DNA of 33,311 bases, from positions 1 to 33,311 of the forward strand of contig CAZPGY010000023.1 in assembly GCA_964586655.1 (NCBI GenBank), in the 5' to 3' direction. Below are positions 7,571 to 14,576 of the stretch, piece by piece (the stretch's first letter is position 1; each line of letters opens with the position of its first letter). The translations under genes and the position numbers were made by a program. The stretch comes from JAJYSO01 sp964586655. Its GTDB lineage: Bacteria > Bacteroidota > Bacteroidia > Flavobacteriales > Flavobacteriaceae. The notes under the pieces are model-generated. The model ran no database searches. It saw nothing but the letters and a program-made list of their open reading frames with translations, and had not been told where the DNA came from.

Positions 7571-9352
7571 TTATATTTTCCCATAGATGGAATCGCAGAG
7601 ATCTTGATACATTTTAATAACTTCTTTGCGCTTTACCTTTAGGGTGGGGGTCAGTTGGCCACCGTCGATGCTCCATTCTTCCGGGGTCAGCCGAAAATCC
7701 TTGACCTGCTCCCAATGGCCAAATTTTTTGTTGTATAGGTCAATTTCTTCCTGAATGCGGTCAATAATAACTTGGTTTTGAACAATCCCTTTAAAGGTAT
7801 CGTTTTTTAGCTGGATGCCTTTGTGTTCGCACCATTTTTTTACATGTTCAAAACTGGGCTGTATCAGGGCTGCAGGCATTTTTCTTCCCTCTCCAATCAC
7901 CACGATTTGCTCGATAAAAGGCGACACTTGAAGCGCACTTTCCAGTTGTTGTGGGGAGATATATTTTCCTCCGGAAGTTTTGAACAGTTGTTTCTTTCGG
8001 TCGGTTATTTTTAAAAATCCATTTTCATCCAGTTCGCCGATATCGCCGGTATAAAAATAACCATCTGCATCAAAACTGGCTTTGGTTTTTTCTTCATCTT
8101 TATAATAGCCTTTCATTACATTAGGGCCTTTGACCAATATTTCTCCGTCATTAGCGATTTTTACTTTAACGTGGTCAATTGTGGTGCCCACAGTGCCGAT
8201 TTTAAATTCATCTTTGCTGTTGCCGTTGACCGCAATAACCGGGGAGGTTTCTGTCAGGCCGTATCCTTCGAGGATAAGCATATCAGCAGCGGCATATATG
8301 TGGGACAATTCCGGTCTAAGGGCTGCACTGCCTGATACGATAAGGTCTAAACGCCCGCCAACGCCTTCTTTCCATTTGGAAAGAACCAGCTTTTTGGCCA
8401 AATTGAGTTGCAGTTTATAAAACCAAGATTGTTTTTGAAAGGGTTGATAAGCTTTACCAATTTTAACGGCCCAGTGGAATATTTGACGTTTGAGCCCCTT
8501 GCTGCTGTTGCCTTTGAAGTAAAAGGCTTCATACACTTTTTCCAAAAGGCGAGGCACAGCGGTCATAAAAGTGGGCTTTACCTCTTTGATGTTATCAGCA
8601 ATGGTATCAATAGACTCGGCATAATACACCGAAACGGCATAATATTGGTACAAATAAATTAACATGCGTTCAAAAACATGGCAAACCGGTAAGAAGCTCA
8701 ATGCAGTTTCGGTGCCGCGCTCAAAAGGGACTTTGGGTGCGCTGTCCAATACATTGCTTGTGATGTTTTTATGGGTTAACATGACCCCTTTGGGCTTTCC
8801 GGTGGTGCCCGAAGTGTATATCAAAGTGGCCAAGTCATCGGGTTGAATGCGATCTTTAATCTGATCGACCTTTTCTTGCAGACTTTTGTCTTCTCCCATG
8901 GCTAAAATGGTTTCCCAGGATTCACAGCCTTTGAGGTTGTTAAAGCTGTAAATGCCTTTAACCTGTGTGCCTTTTTGAGCTTCTTGCGCTTTTTCTAATA
9001 CCTCTTCGTCGGAAATGAAAACATAAGTCGATTGACTGTGGTTGAGGATATAATGATAAGATTCAATAGAGCTGGTGGGGTAAATGGGAACATTCTGTGC
9101 GCCAATTTGCAGTAAGGCAATGTCAAGAATGTTCCACTCACCAATATTTGAACTGGTGGCAACGGCAATTTTATCATTGGGCTGAACTCCCAATTTCAAA
9201 AGTCCGCGGCTGAGTTGGTTAGAAAGATTTACGTATTCCTGAGTAGAAATAGTATGCCACCGGCCGTCTCTTTTGGTGGACAAAGCTTTTTCTAAGGGGC
9301 AATTTTCTAATTGATAGTATAGGATGTCAAATATTCTGGAAATGTTTTTCAT
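7571..9352 (-). CDS. Long-chain fatty acid-CoA ligase (AMP-forming)
   Basis: A 593-residue member of the ANL superfamily, long-chain acyl-CoA synthetase (FAA1/FadD15-like) branch. Visible motifs are TSGTTGKPKG (180-189) for AMP/ATP binding, GYGLTETSPV, YTGDIGELDENGFLKITDRK, and the C-terminal KTSGGKYISPQQLE with the hinge and catalytic Lys region. It activates fatty acids to acyl-AMP and then acyl-CoA, for degradation or lipid assembly. It is full length with no missing motif. It is flanked on the same strand by two lipoprotein genes with lipid-binding-type folds (YceI-like downstream, lipocalin-like upstream), perhaps hinting at shared lipid handling. Chain-length preference cannot be read from sequence. 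Confidence 0.95.
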   Translation of the reverse strand: MKNISRIFDILYYQLENCPLEKALSTKRDGRWHTISTQEYVNLSNQLSRGLLKLGVQPNDKIAVATSSNIGEWNILDIALLQIGAQNVPIYPTSSIESYHYILNHSQSTYVFISDEEVLEKAQEAQKGTQVKGIYSFNNLKGCESWETILAMGEDKSLQEKVDQIKDRIQPDDLATLIYTSGTTGKPKGVMLTHKNITSNVLDSAPKVPFERGTETALSFLPVCHVFERMLIYLYQYYAVSVYYAESIDTIADNIKEVKPTFMTAVPRLLEKVYEAFYFKGNSSKGLKRQIFHWAVKIGKAYQPFQKQSWFYKLQLNLAKKLVLSKWKEGVGGRLDLIVSGSAALRPELSHIYAAADMLILEGYGLTETSPVIAVNGNSKDEFKIGTVGTTIDHVKVKIANDGEILVKGPNVMKGYYKDEEKTKASFDADGYFYTGDIGELDENGFLKITDRKKQLFKTSGGKYISPQQLESALQVSPFIEQIVVIGEGRKMPAALIQPSFEHVKKWCEHKGIQLKNDTFKGIVQNQVIIDRIQEEIDLYNKKFGHWEQVKDFRLTPEEWSIDGGQLTPTLKVKRKEVIKMYQDLCDSIYGKI

Positions 9353-9441
9353 TGCTTGATAAAATATTGCTATGCAAATTAGCTATTTTTTAGGGATTTT
9401 AGAAGGAAAACTTAAATTTTCAGGGCAATAGCTAAAGTAAG

Positions 9442-9840
9442 CTAATTGCGACTGAGCACCAATATTTGCACTGTATTGCCTCCGTCAGTCGACTTCCAGA
9501 CCTGTTTTTTAGACTCGTCTTTGATAATAATCCAAGCCTTGTCCAGTCTTGAAGATTGACCGGTCTTGGTTGATTTTAAAATAATATAACCCTCGTGTTT
9601 CTCCCATTTAAAAGGAGCTTTGTCAGTATAAGTGTGGTCAAAAATAGTGTAGCTGATGTCTTTATTGCCCGTCCCGTTTTTATTGAAGGTCATGGTGCCA
9701 ATATTCTTAGATCCGGTTTTTTGACCGTTCTCCTTGATAATTTTATATTGGTCTATATTCCAAGTATGCACCAAGTTTGAGGTACAACCGGCCAACAGAA
9801 CGATAAAGAATAGAGAGAGTAAAGGTAGTTTTATGCGCAT
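9442..9840 (-). CDS. Small lipocalin-like lipoprotein
   Basis: A 132-residue lipoprotein with signal MRIKLPLLSLFFIVLLAGC (Cys19). The mature part runs L-V-H-TWNIDQYKIIKENGQ, then GTMTFNKNGTG, and ends TDGGNTVQILVLSR. This pattern of TW..., a GTMTFxxNGTG strand and a terminal strand is typical of the lipocalin-like small lipoproteins of Flavobacteriia. A promoter-like TTTG - 21 bp - TACCTTTA pair lies upstream on the minus strand. The acyl-CoA ligase follows 89 bp downstream. Ligand and function unknown. Confidence 0.75.
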   Translation of the reverse strand: MRIKLPLLSLFFIVLLAGCTSNLVHTWNIDQYKIIKENGQKTGSKNIGTMTFNKNGTGNKDISYTIFDHTYTDKAPFKWEKHEGYIILKSTKTGQSSRLDKAWIIIKDESKKQVWKSTDGGNTVQILVLSRN

Positions 9841-9863
9841 GATGGTATAGTTTAAAATCGCTT

Positions 9864-9896
9864 TAAAGGTAAGTATTTTATGGGGTCGGATTCAAA
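9864..9896 (-). promoter_or_regulatory. Promoter of the lipocalin-like lipoprotein
   Basis: Minus strand: TTTG (9896-9893), 21-bp spacer, TACCTTTA (9871-9864; one mismatch to TAnnTTTG), with a 23-bp leader before the ATG at 9840. Confidence 0.5.
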
Positions 9897-10338
9897 ATAA
9901 TTAGAAATATATTTCAATCCCGGAAAATTCATGAGATTTATTTTGGGCGGATTTGAGGTGGTATGCTGAGTTTACCGAAGTGCGTCAAATCCTGCAGCTG
10001 TCCCGTACCTACGGGACTGCAAAGGGTTTGCAACGAAACCTGTATTGAGTGTCATCGAAATAAAGACGTCAAAATAAATCCAAGCAACATGAATTCTCCA
10101 TAGCCCAAATTTGAGCCTTTATATTTTGTCTATTTATATTGTTAATTCCTTGATAATCTGCAAACTACTTAATTACTACTTAATTTGCGGTGAATTTTTC
10201 GGGCAATGTGCTTGCTTATTCGCAAGGACAGCGCATGTTTAGGGCAAATATTTTATGCGTGTCTCATGGCCGGCTTTTGGAGGGGAATAGTGATTGAAAA
10301 AATAATCCTCAACAGAAAAGCTGTACAACGGCTGGTTT
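9897..10338. other. Intergenic region with repeat modules
   Basis: No supportable gene. It holds a TATGCTGAG...CCGAAG module (9962-9980) like those after tRNA-Gly, a perfect GTCCCGTA/TACGGGAC hairpin (10000-10017), a CTTGC-TTATTC-GCAAG hairpin near 10211-10226, and a TTTGGAGGGGAA motif (ends 10287) also seen at 3589-3599. Confidence 0.5.
10000..10017. repeat. TCCCGTA-TACGGGA hairpin
   Basis: Perfect 8-bp stem GTCCCGTA/TACGGGAC with a two-base loop, flanked by GCAGCT and TGC. Related in form to 3181-3198, with a compensating base change in the stem. Confidence 0.55.
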
Positions 10339-10884
10339 TTAAATTTTGATTTTGACCCGATAATCCTTTAGTCTTTTGAGCAACTTTTCAGAGGAAAAAT
10401 CGATTTCATTAAAGTCTTTTTGATATTGTTGTTTCATCTCTCGGCGGGTGAGTGCGCGTACAAAACGTCGAACTTCTTTTTGATGGGTTAGGATTAATCC
10501 GGGGACTTTGACGGTTTCGTCTTTTTCCGATTTGGCTACCATGGTAAAATAAGAAGAATTGCAATGCTTCTTTTTTCCGGTTTGAATGTTTTCGGCATCT
10601 ACGCGAATGCCGATAACCATTGAGCTGTTACCCACATAATTGACAGCAGCTTTCAAGGTCACCAATTCCCCCACCTCGATGGGTAATAAGAAATCAACAG
10701 TATCCACGCCGGCAGTTACACAGTAGTTTTCGCTGTGTTTGGAAGCGCAGGCAAAAGCAATTTCATCCATAATCATCATGATATAGCCTCCGTGAATTTT
10801 ACCGCCAAAATTGGTGTGTGAAGGCAGCATCAGTTCTGAAATTGTTACTTCTGAATCTTTGACAAGTTTGTATTTGGTTTTCAT
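10339..10884 (-). CDS. Acyl-CoA thioesterase, hotdog fold
   Basis: A 181-residue single hotdog domain. The sequence SHTNFGGKIHGGYIMMIMDE followed by IAFACASKH is the catalytic/substrate segment of the YciA/BFIT-type acyl-CoA thioester hydrolases, which hydrolyse acyl-CoA to free acid and CoA. The central Asp of VDTVDFLLPIEVG and the VGNSSM segment also fit. The C-terminal 50 residues are basic and helical (FVRALTRREMKQQYQKDFNE). The gene overlaps the rmuC stop by four bases (ATGA), so the two are translationally coupled. Substrate length is not readable. Together with the nearby acyl-CoA ligase it could set acyl-CoA levels, but they are not in one operon. Confidence 0.92.
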   Translation of the reverse strand: MKTKYKLVKDSEVTISELMLPSHTNFGGKIHGGYIMMIMDEIAFACASKHSENYCVTAGVDTVDFLLPIEVGELVTLKAAVNYVGNSSMVIGIRVDAENIQTGKKKHCNSSYFTMVAKSEKDETVKVPGLILTHQKEVRRFVRALTRREMKQQYQKDFNEIDFSSEKLLKRLKDYRVKIKI

Positions 10885-12284
10885 GCGTCTTTGTTTTTAT
10901 CTTGAATTGAATGAGCCGTTTTAAGCCACTTATTACTGATTTTCTCTTTGGGAGAGATACCCAATTGTTCAAGTTGGTCAATATCTTTGATGAGGTTTTG
11001 CTGTCCGGTTAGTTTTTTCATCGCATCGGAGTAGGCTGTTTTTGTAGAATCAATGCGCCTGCCCACGGTATCCAAACCTTTGAGTAAACCTTGAAATTTG
11101 TGGTATAAGGAAGTCGCATGATGGGCAATTTTTTGTGCATTTTGCTGTTGTTTTTCATTGCTCCACAAAGCATCTACCGTTCGCAAAGTAGCCAGCAGGG
11201 TAGTGGGACTTACCAAAAGAATATTTTTCTGAAAAGCCGTATAAAAAAAGGAAGGATCCTCATCTTGGGCTTTGTAGAGTGCCGGTTCAATGGGGATAAA
11301 CATTAAGACAAAATCGGGAGAGGCTCCTTTGAGCAGGTCTTCATACGCTTTGGCATTCAAAGATTTGATGTGGTTTTTTAAGGAATGGATATGTTGTTTC
11401 AGGTACGCCTTTTTGGAATTGCGATCTTCGGTATTGACATATTTTTCATAGGCCGTTAAAGACACTTTAGCATCGATAATCATGCGTTTGTCATTGGGCA
11501 GATGAATGACCACATCGGGATATACCTTTCGTCCTTGATCATTTGTAAAAGCTTGTTGAGAAAAATATTCCCGTCCTTCCTGTAAACCTGATTTTTCCAA
11601 CACCCGAGCTAAGATTTTCTCTCCCCAATTTCCCTGTGTTTTGCTTTCTCCTTTGAGGGCTCGGGTCAGATTATGAGCTTCCCGGCTGATTTTTAAATTT
11701 TGCTCATTGAGGTGTTTGAGCTGCTCGCCCAGTGCTGCGTGACGTTTGACCGCATCGGATTGATTTTTTTCAACCTTGTTCTGAAAATCTTTGATCTTGT
11801 CTTGCAAAGGAGAAAGAATGTTCTCGAGATTGGTCTTATTGAGTGTCGTAAATTTTTCAGACTTCTTCTCCAGAATTTTATTAGCCAAGTTTTCAAATTC
11901 TTTTTCAAATTTTTTCTGCAGCTGTTCTACTTCCGTCTTTTGAAGTTTATTCTTCTCTTTCAAATGTTCCAATTCCGTGTTGCGACGAGAAAGCAGCCCG
12001 CTCAATTCCTCCTTGTCATTGCTGATTTTGTTCCGTTCACTTCGCAAGCGGGTGAGGTGTTGATCGTGGTCTGATTTAATTTGATCCAATTCTTTTTGAT
12101 GCTTTTCTGCAGCTTCTGTCAATTGGTTAGTGAGGAGGTCAATTTTGACTTGGGCTTCAGCAATCTCCCGCTCTGAGTCTTTGTGGCTGTTTTGTTGGGT
12201 TAATCGGGCTGTTTTTTGACCGGCAAAATAACCTATAGCCAACATGATCAGGGCGATAAGGGTGTAAGTGATAAAACTCTCCAT
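10881..12284 (-). CDS. rmuC: RmuC-family DNA recombination protein
   Basis: A 467-residue protein with an N-terminal membrane anchor (YTLIALIMLAIGYFAG, about 7-22) and a long coiled coil (about 30-240). A C-terminal RmuC domain follows (GNWGEKILARVLEKSGLQEG, DVVIHLPNDKRMIIDAKVSL, FVLMFIPIEPAL, LLVSPTTLLATLRTV). RmuC limits inversions and rearrangements at short inverted repeats in E. coli; the domain is nuclease-like (D...DAK motif). Length and order are typical. It is followed by the acyl-CoA thioesterase with an ATGA overlap, a pairing with no obvious functional reason. Confidence 0.95.
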   Translation of the reverse strand: MESFITYTLIALIMLAIGYFAGQKTARLTQQNSHKDSEREIAEAQVKIDLLTNQLTEAAEKHQKELDQIKSDHDQHLTRLRSERNKISNDKEELSGLLSRRNTELEHLKEKNKLQKTEVEQLQKKFEKEFENLANKILEKKSEKFTTLNKTNLENILSPLQDKIKDFQNKVEKNQSDAVKRHAALGEQLKHLNEQNLKISREAHNLTRALKGESKTQGNWGEKILARVLEKSGLQEGREYFSQQAFTNDQGRKVYPDVVIHLPNDKRMIIDAKVSLTAYEKYVNTEDRNSKKAYLKQHIHSLKNHIKSLNAKAYEDLLKGASPDFVLMFIPIEPALYKAQDEDPSFFYTAFQKNILLVSPTTLLATLRTVDALWSNEKQQQNAQKIAHHATSLYHKFQGLLKGLDTVGRRIDSTKTAYSDAMKKLTGQQNLIKDIDQLEQLGISPKEKISNKWLKTAHSIQDKNKDA

Positions 12285-12408
12285 ATATAAAATAGACTGC
12301 TGCTCGCTATTTGGAAGCGGGATTGATTTTTTTTAAAAATAATAAAAACTTTTGAAATCAGGCTGTATTTATACAGGCGGTGATTTAAGGAGGGGAAAAA
12401 GGTACATG

Positions 12409-12440
12409 AAAAAAAGCTGCCGTTTTTTGGCAGCTTTTAA
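12409..12440. terminator. Bidirectional terminator between rmuC and hpf
   Basis: AAAAGCTGCC (12412-12421) and GGCAGCTTTT (12429-12438) around a T-rich loop, with A-runs to the left. On the minus strand the stem is followed by a U-tract and lies 21 bp after the hpf stop. Confidence 0.85.
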
Positions 12441-12460
12441 AGCTATGGGGCTAACCAAAC

Positions 12461-12769
12461 TTAAGCGTGATGCGTCTTCATTTTTTCCTTTCTTTTTTGC
12501 AACTGACGTTTTAAATCTGAAATGGTTTTATAAATAGCTTTCTCAAAGTTTTCCTCATTGGTGGAGATGAAAATTTCAGGTCCCGGGACATTGAGCTGTA
12601 TTTCACAAATTCTACCGGTGTCGTTGGCCGTTGAATTTTCAGTCTTAAAATGAACATCGGCATTGACTATGAAATCATAGCGTTGCTTGAGTTTGTTTAA
12701 TTTTTCCGTGGTAAATTCTTCGAGTCTGCTGCTCGCTTTGACGTGAACGTAATTAAAATGTATGTCCAT
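12461..12769 (-). CDS. hpf: Ribosome hibernation promoting factor, short form
   Basis: A 102-residue HPF/RaiA-family protein. It starts MDIHFNYVHVKASSRLEEFT and continues through FIVNADVHFK, CEIQLNVPGPEIFI and a Lys-rich end (LKRQLQKRKEKMKTHH). The fold binds the decoding centre of the 30S subunit and inactivates ribosomes in stationary phase or stress. It lacks the C-terminal dimerisation domain of long HPF. In many Flavobacteriia a gene of this kind sits directly between xerC and the tRNA/tuf block; here it stands alone about 17 kb away. It is monocistronic, with a strong terminator downstream. Confidence 0.9.
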   Translation of the reverse strand: MDIHFNYVHVKASSRLEEFTTEKLNKLKQRYDFIVNADVHFKTENSTANDTGRICEIQLNVPGPEIFISTNEENFEKAIYKTISDLKRQLQKRKEKMKTHHA

Positions 12770-13110
12770 AATGATAATATTAGGTTAGGGTTATAAATAT
12801 ACAAATTTTACTTTATTCAGACCCCGTATCGAAGTGTTTTTAAAAATAAATAACAATTCTAAAAATATTGACGAATTGTCGATAAACCTCTAAAAGTCCT
12901 TTTTATCAAAAGACTTCAACCCTAAAAATTAATGAAAATACTTGCAAAGTAGACTGTTTTTTAAACGATATAAGCGTTTGTGAAAAGCCGAATCGCTATA
13001 GGAACAATCAATGTTCCTGCTTAGGTTGAACTTGTGTTCTTCTGTTGAAAGCGCATAAAACCTGGTATTATCCTAAGAAACTTACAAAATAACGGGAGTC
13101 GTTTGTAAAA
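12770..13110. other. Divergent intergenic region hpf / truA-like
   Basis: AT-rich, with no gene found. A TATATTTA element on the minus strand (12801-12794) could be the hpf -7 box. The right end carries the strong promoter at 13111-13140. No riboswitch-like structure was recognised. Confidence 0.45.
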
Positions 13111-13140
13111 TTTGCAGCGAATAAATTTTGTGTACTTTTG
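13111..13140 (+). promoter_or_regulatory. Promoter of the TruA-family gene
   Basis: TTTG (13111-13114), 18-bp spacer, TACTTTTG (13133-13140), an exact match to the Bacteroidota consensus. The 30 bp differ at only three positions from the promoter of the S9 peptidase gene (19760-19789, minus). Confidence 0.8.
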
Positions 13141-13166
13141 ACCCTTTGCAACGGACCAAAGAAATT

Positions 13167-13946
13167 ATGCAACGCATTCGTTATTTTTATCTGATTAAAA
13201 TGCAATACCTCGGATTTCGGTATCACGGTTGGCAAAAACAACCCGGAATTAAAACGGTGGAGCGCATGGTGGAAAAAACCATTGCTTTTGTATTGCAGCG
13301 GAAAAATTTTAAAGTGCTCGCTGCCGGCAGAACCGATGCCATGGTATCGGTCAATGAAACTTATGTCGAGCTCTTTCTCGATGAAAGAGCGTTGGAAGTA
13401 GAAACTTTCCTCCCTTTGCTCAATAAATATTTACCTCAGGACATCAGGGCTTTGGAGGTTTTTGAAACCGATGCCGATTTCAATATTATCCAGCACCCCA
13501 AGAACAAGGAATATTTATATTTTTTTAGCTTTGGCGAAAAATTTCATCCGTTTTGTGCTGCCTTGATGGTAAATATTGTTGGAGATTTGAATTTGGAGCT
13601 GATGAAGAAAGCCGCAAAGTTGTTTGAAGGAAAGCACGATTTTTGGTCCTATACATTTAGACCCAAACCCCAAACCCAAACCACGGGCGAAATTATTCGT
13701 TGCGAACTTGTAGAGAATACCTTGTTTCACGCCAATTTTTTTCCGGAAAAAAGTTATATGCTTCGGGTGAAAGGCCCCGGTTTTAAAAGGCATCAGCTTC
13801 GTTTGATGATGGGAGCTTTATTTGATTTGGGAGAAGGAGAAATGGATTTAGAATTTTTTAAGCGAACGCTCCAAGGAGAAAATCGCATCAAATTGACCCG
13901 CATAGCACCAGGATCGGGTTTGGTGTTGAATGAAATGGAATTATAA
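13167..13946 (+). CDS. TruA-family tRNA pseudouridine synthase, divergent paralogue
   Basis: A 259-residue TruA-fold protein. The ATG at 13167 is chosen because an upstream in-frame codon at 13128 lies inside the promoter. Motifs: MQYLGFRYHGWQ near the N-terminus, catalytic AGRTDAMVSVNE (Asp57), NKEYLYFFSF replacing the usual SRxYRY, FEGKHDFWSY, and a C-terminal APGSGLVLNEMEL. TruA isomerises U38-U40 in tRNA anticodon arms. The active-site loop has GRTDAMV in place of the nearly invariant GRTDAGV, so this may be a second TruA-type enzyme of the genome with altered target choice. A lipoprotein gene follows 45 bp later with its own promoter. Confidence 0.88.
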   Translation: MQRIRYFYLIKMQYLGFRYHGWQKQPGIKTVERMVEKTIAFVLQRKNFKVLAAGRTDAMVSVNETYVELFLDERALEVETFLPLLNKYLPQDIRALEVFETDADFNIIQHPKNKEYLYFFSFGEKFHPFCAALMVNIVGDLNLELMKKAAKLFEGKHDFWSYTFRPKPQTQTTGEIIRCELVENTLFHANFFPEKSYMLRVKGPGFKRHQLRLMMGALFDLGEGEMDLEFFKRTLQGENRIKLTRIAPGSGLVLNEMEL

Positions 13947-13948
13947 AC

Positions 13949-13983
13949 TTGTTGCGGTAATTTAATGGAAATGCTTAATTTTA
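13949..13983 (+). promoter_or_regulatory. Promoter of the 158-aa lipoprotein
   Basis: TTG (13952-13954), 21-bp spacer, TAATTTTA (13976-13983), a near match to TAnnTTTG, seven bases before the ATG at 13991. Confidence 0.4.
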
Positions 13984-13990
13984 CGACACT

Positions 13991-14467
13991 ATGAAAAGAC
14001 TTTTACTCCTTTTTATCGCAATGCTTGTAGTGGGGTGTAAAAATTTTGAAACCCAAAAATTCTCCTCAGAACAAATTGTAAAGCAAGAACTGGCGCGTAT
14101 GGATTGGGATGAATTGGATACCTATCCCAGTTTTGGTGAATGTGACGGGTTACCGACCAAAGCCGAGCGAAAACAGTGTTTTGAACAGCAATTTTCTCGG
14201 CATATCTTTAAAGTATTGAGTCAACACCAAGTTGAGTTGAAAGATTCTATCCATCAACAATTGGTTTTGACGATTGCTATTTCTGCTGAGGGAATTCCCA
14301 GCTTAGACAAGCTGACCATACCGCAAGAAGTCAAGGCACAAATCCCCGAAATTAGAACTTGGATTGAGCAGGCCATTTCCAATTTACCTAAAATATATCC
14401 CGCCGAAAAACGAGGAGTTCCTGTGGCATCCAAATTTAAATTGCCCTTGATTATCCAATCTCAATAG
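13991..14467 (+). CDS. Uncharacterised lipoprotein
   Basis: A 158-residue protein with lipoprotein signal MKRLLLLFIAMLVVGC (Cys16). The mature part contains MDWDELDTYPSFGECDGLP, then a second Cys in RKQCFEQQFSRHI, suggesting one disulfide. It ends with PKIYPAEKRGVPVASKFKLP, which resembles the last strands of TonB C-terminal-like domains (a partner-protein fold of the periplasm). I know similar uncharacterised proteins from Flavobacteriia but no function. It lies 45 bp after the TruA-like gene and ends before a shared bidirectional terminator. Confidence 0.75.
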   Translation: MKRLLLLFIAMLVVGCKNFETQKFSSEQIVKQELARMDWDELDTYPSFGECDGLPTKAERKQCFEQQFSRHIFKVLSQHQVELKDSIHQQLVLTIAISAEGIPSLDKLTIPQEVKAQIPEIRTWIEQAISNLPKIYPAEKRGVPVASKFKLPLIIQSQ

Positions 14468-14524
14468 GGAGTCTCAGAATAGTCGACTGGAAATGCGGCT
14501 TGTCACAAAAAACAGAGAAGACCT

Positions 14525-14560
14525 AAAAAAAAGCTGCTTTGCAAAACAAAACAGCTTTTT
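14525..14560. terminator. Bidirectional terminator, lipoprotein / lon
   Basis: AAAAAGCTG (14528-14536) and CAGCTTTTT (14552-14560) around a 15-base loop, with an A-run on the left. It lies between two convergent genes and suits both. Confidence 0.8.
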
Positions 14561-14576
14561 ATAGCTTAAAAATTGC

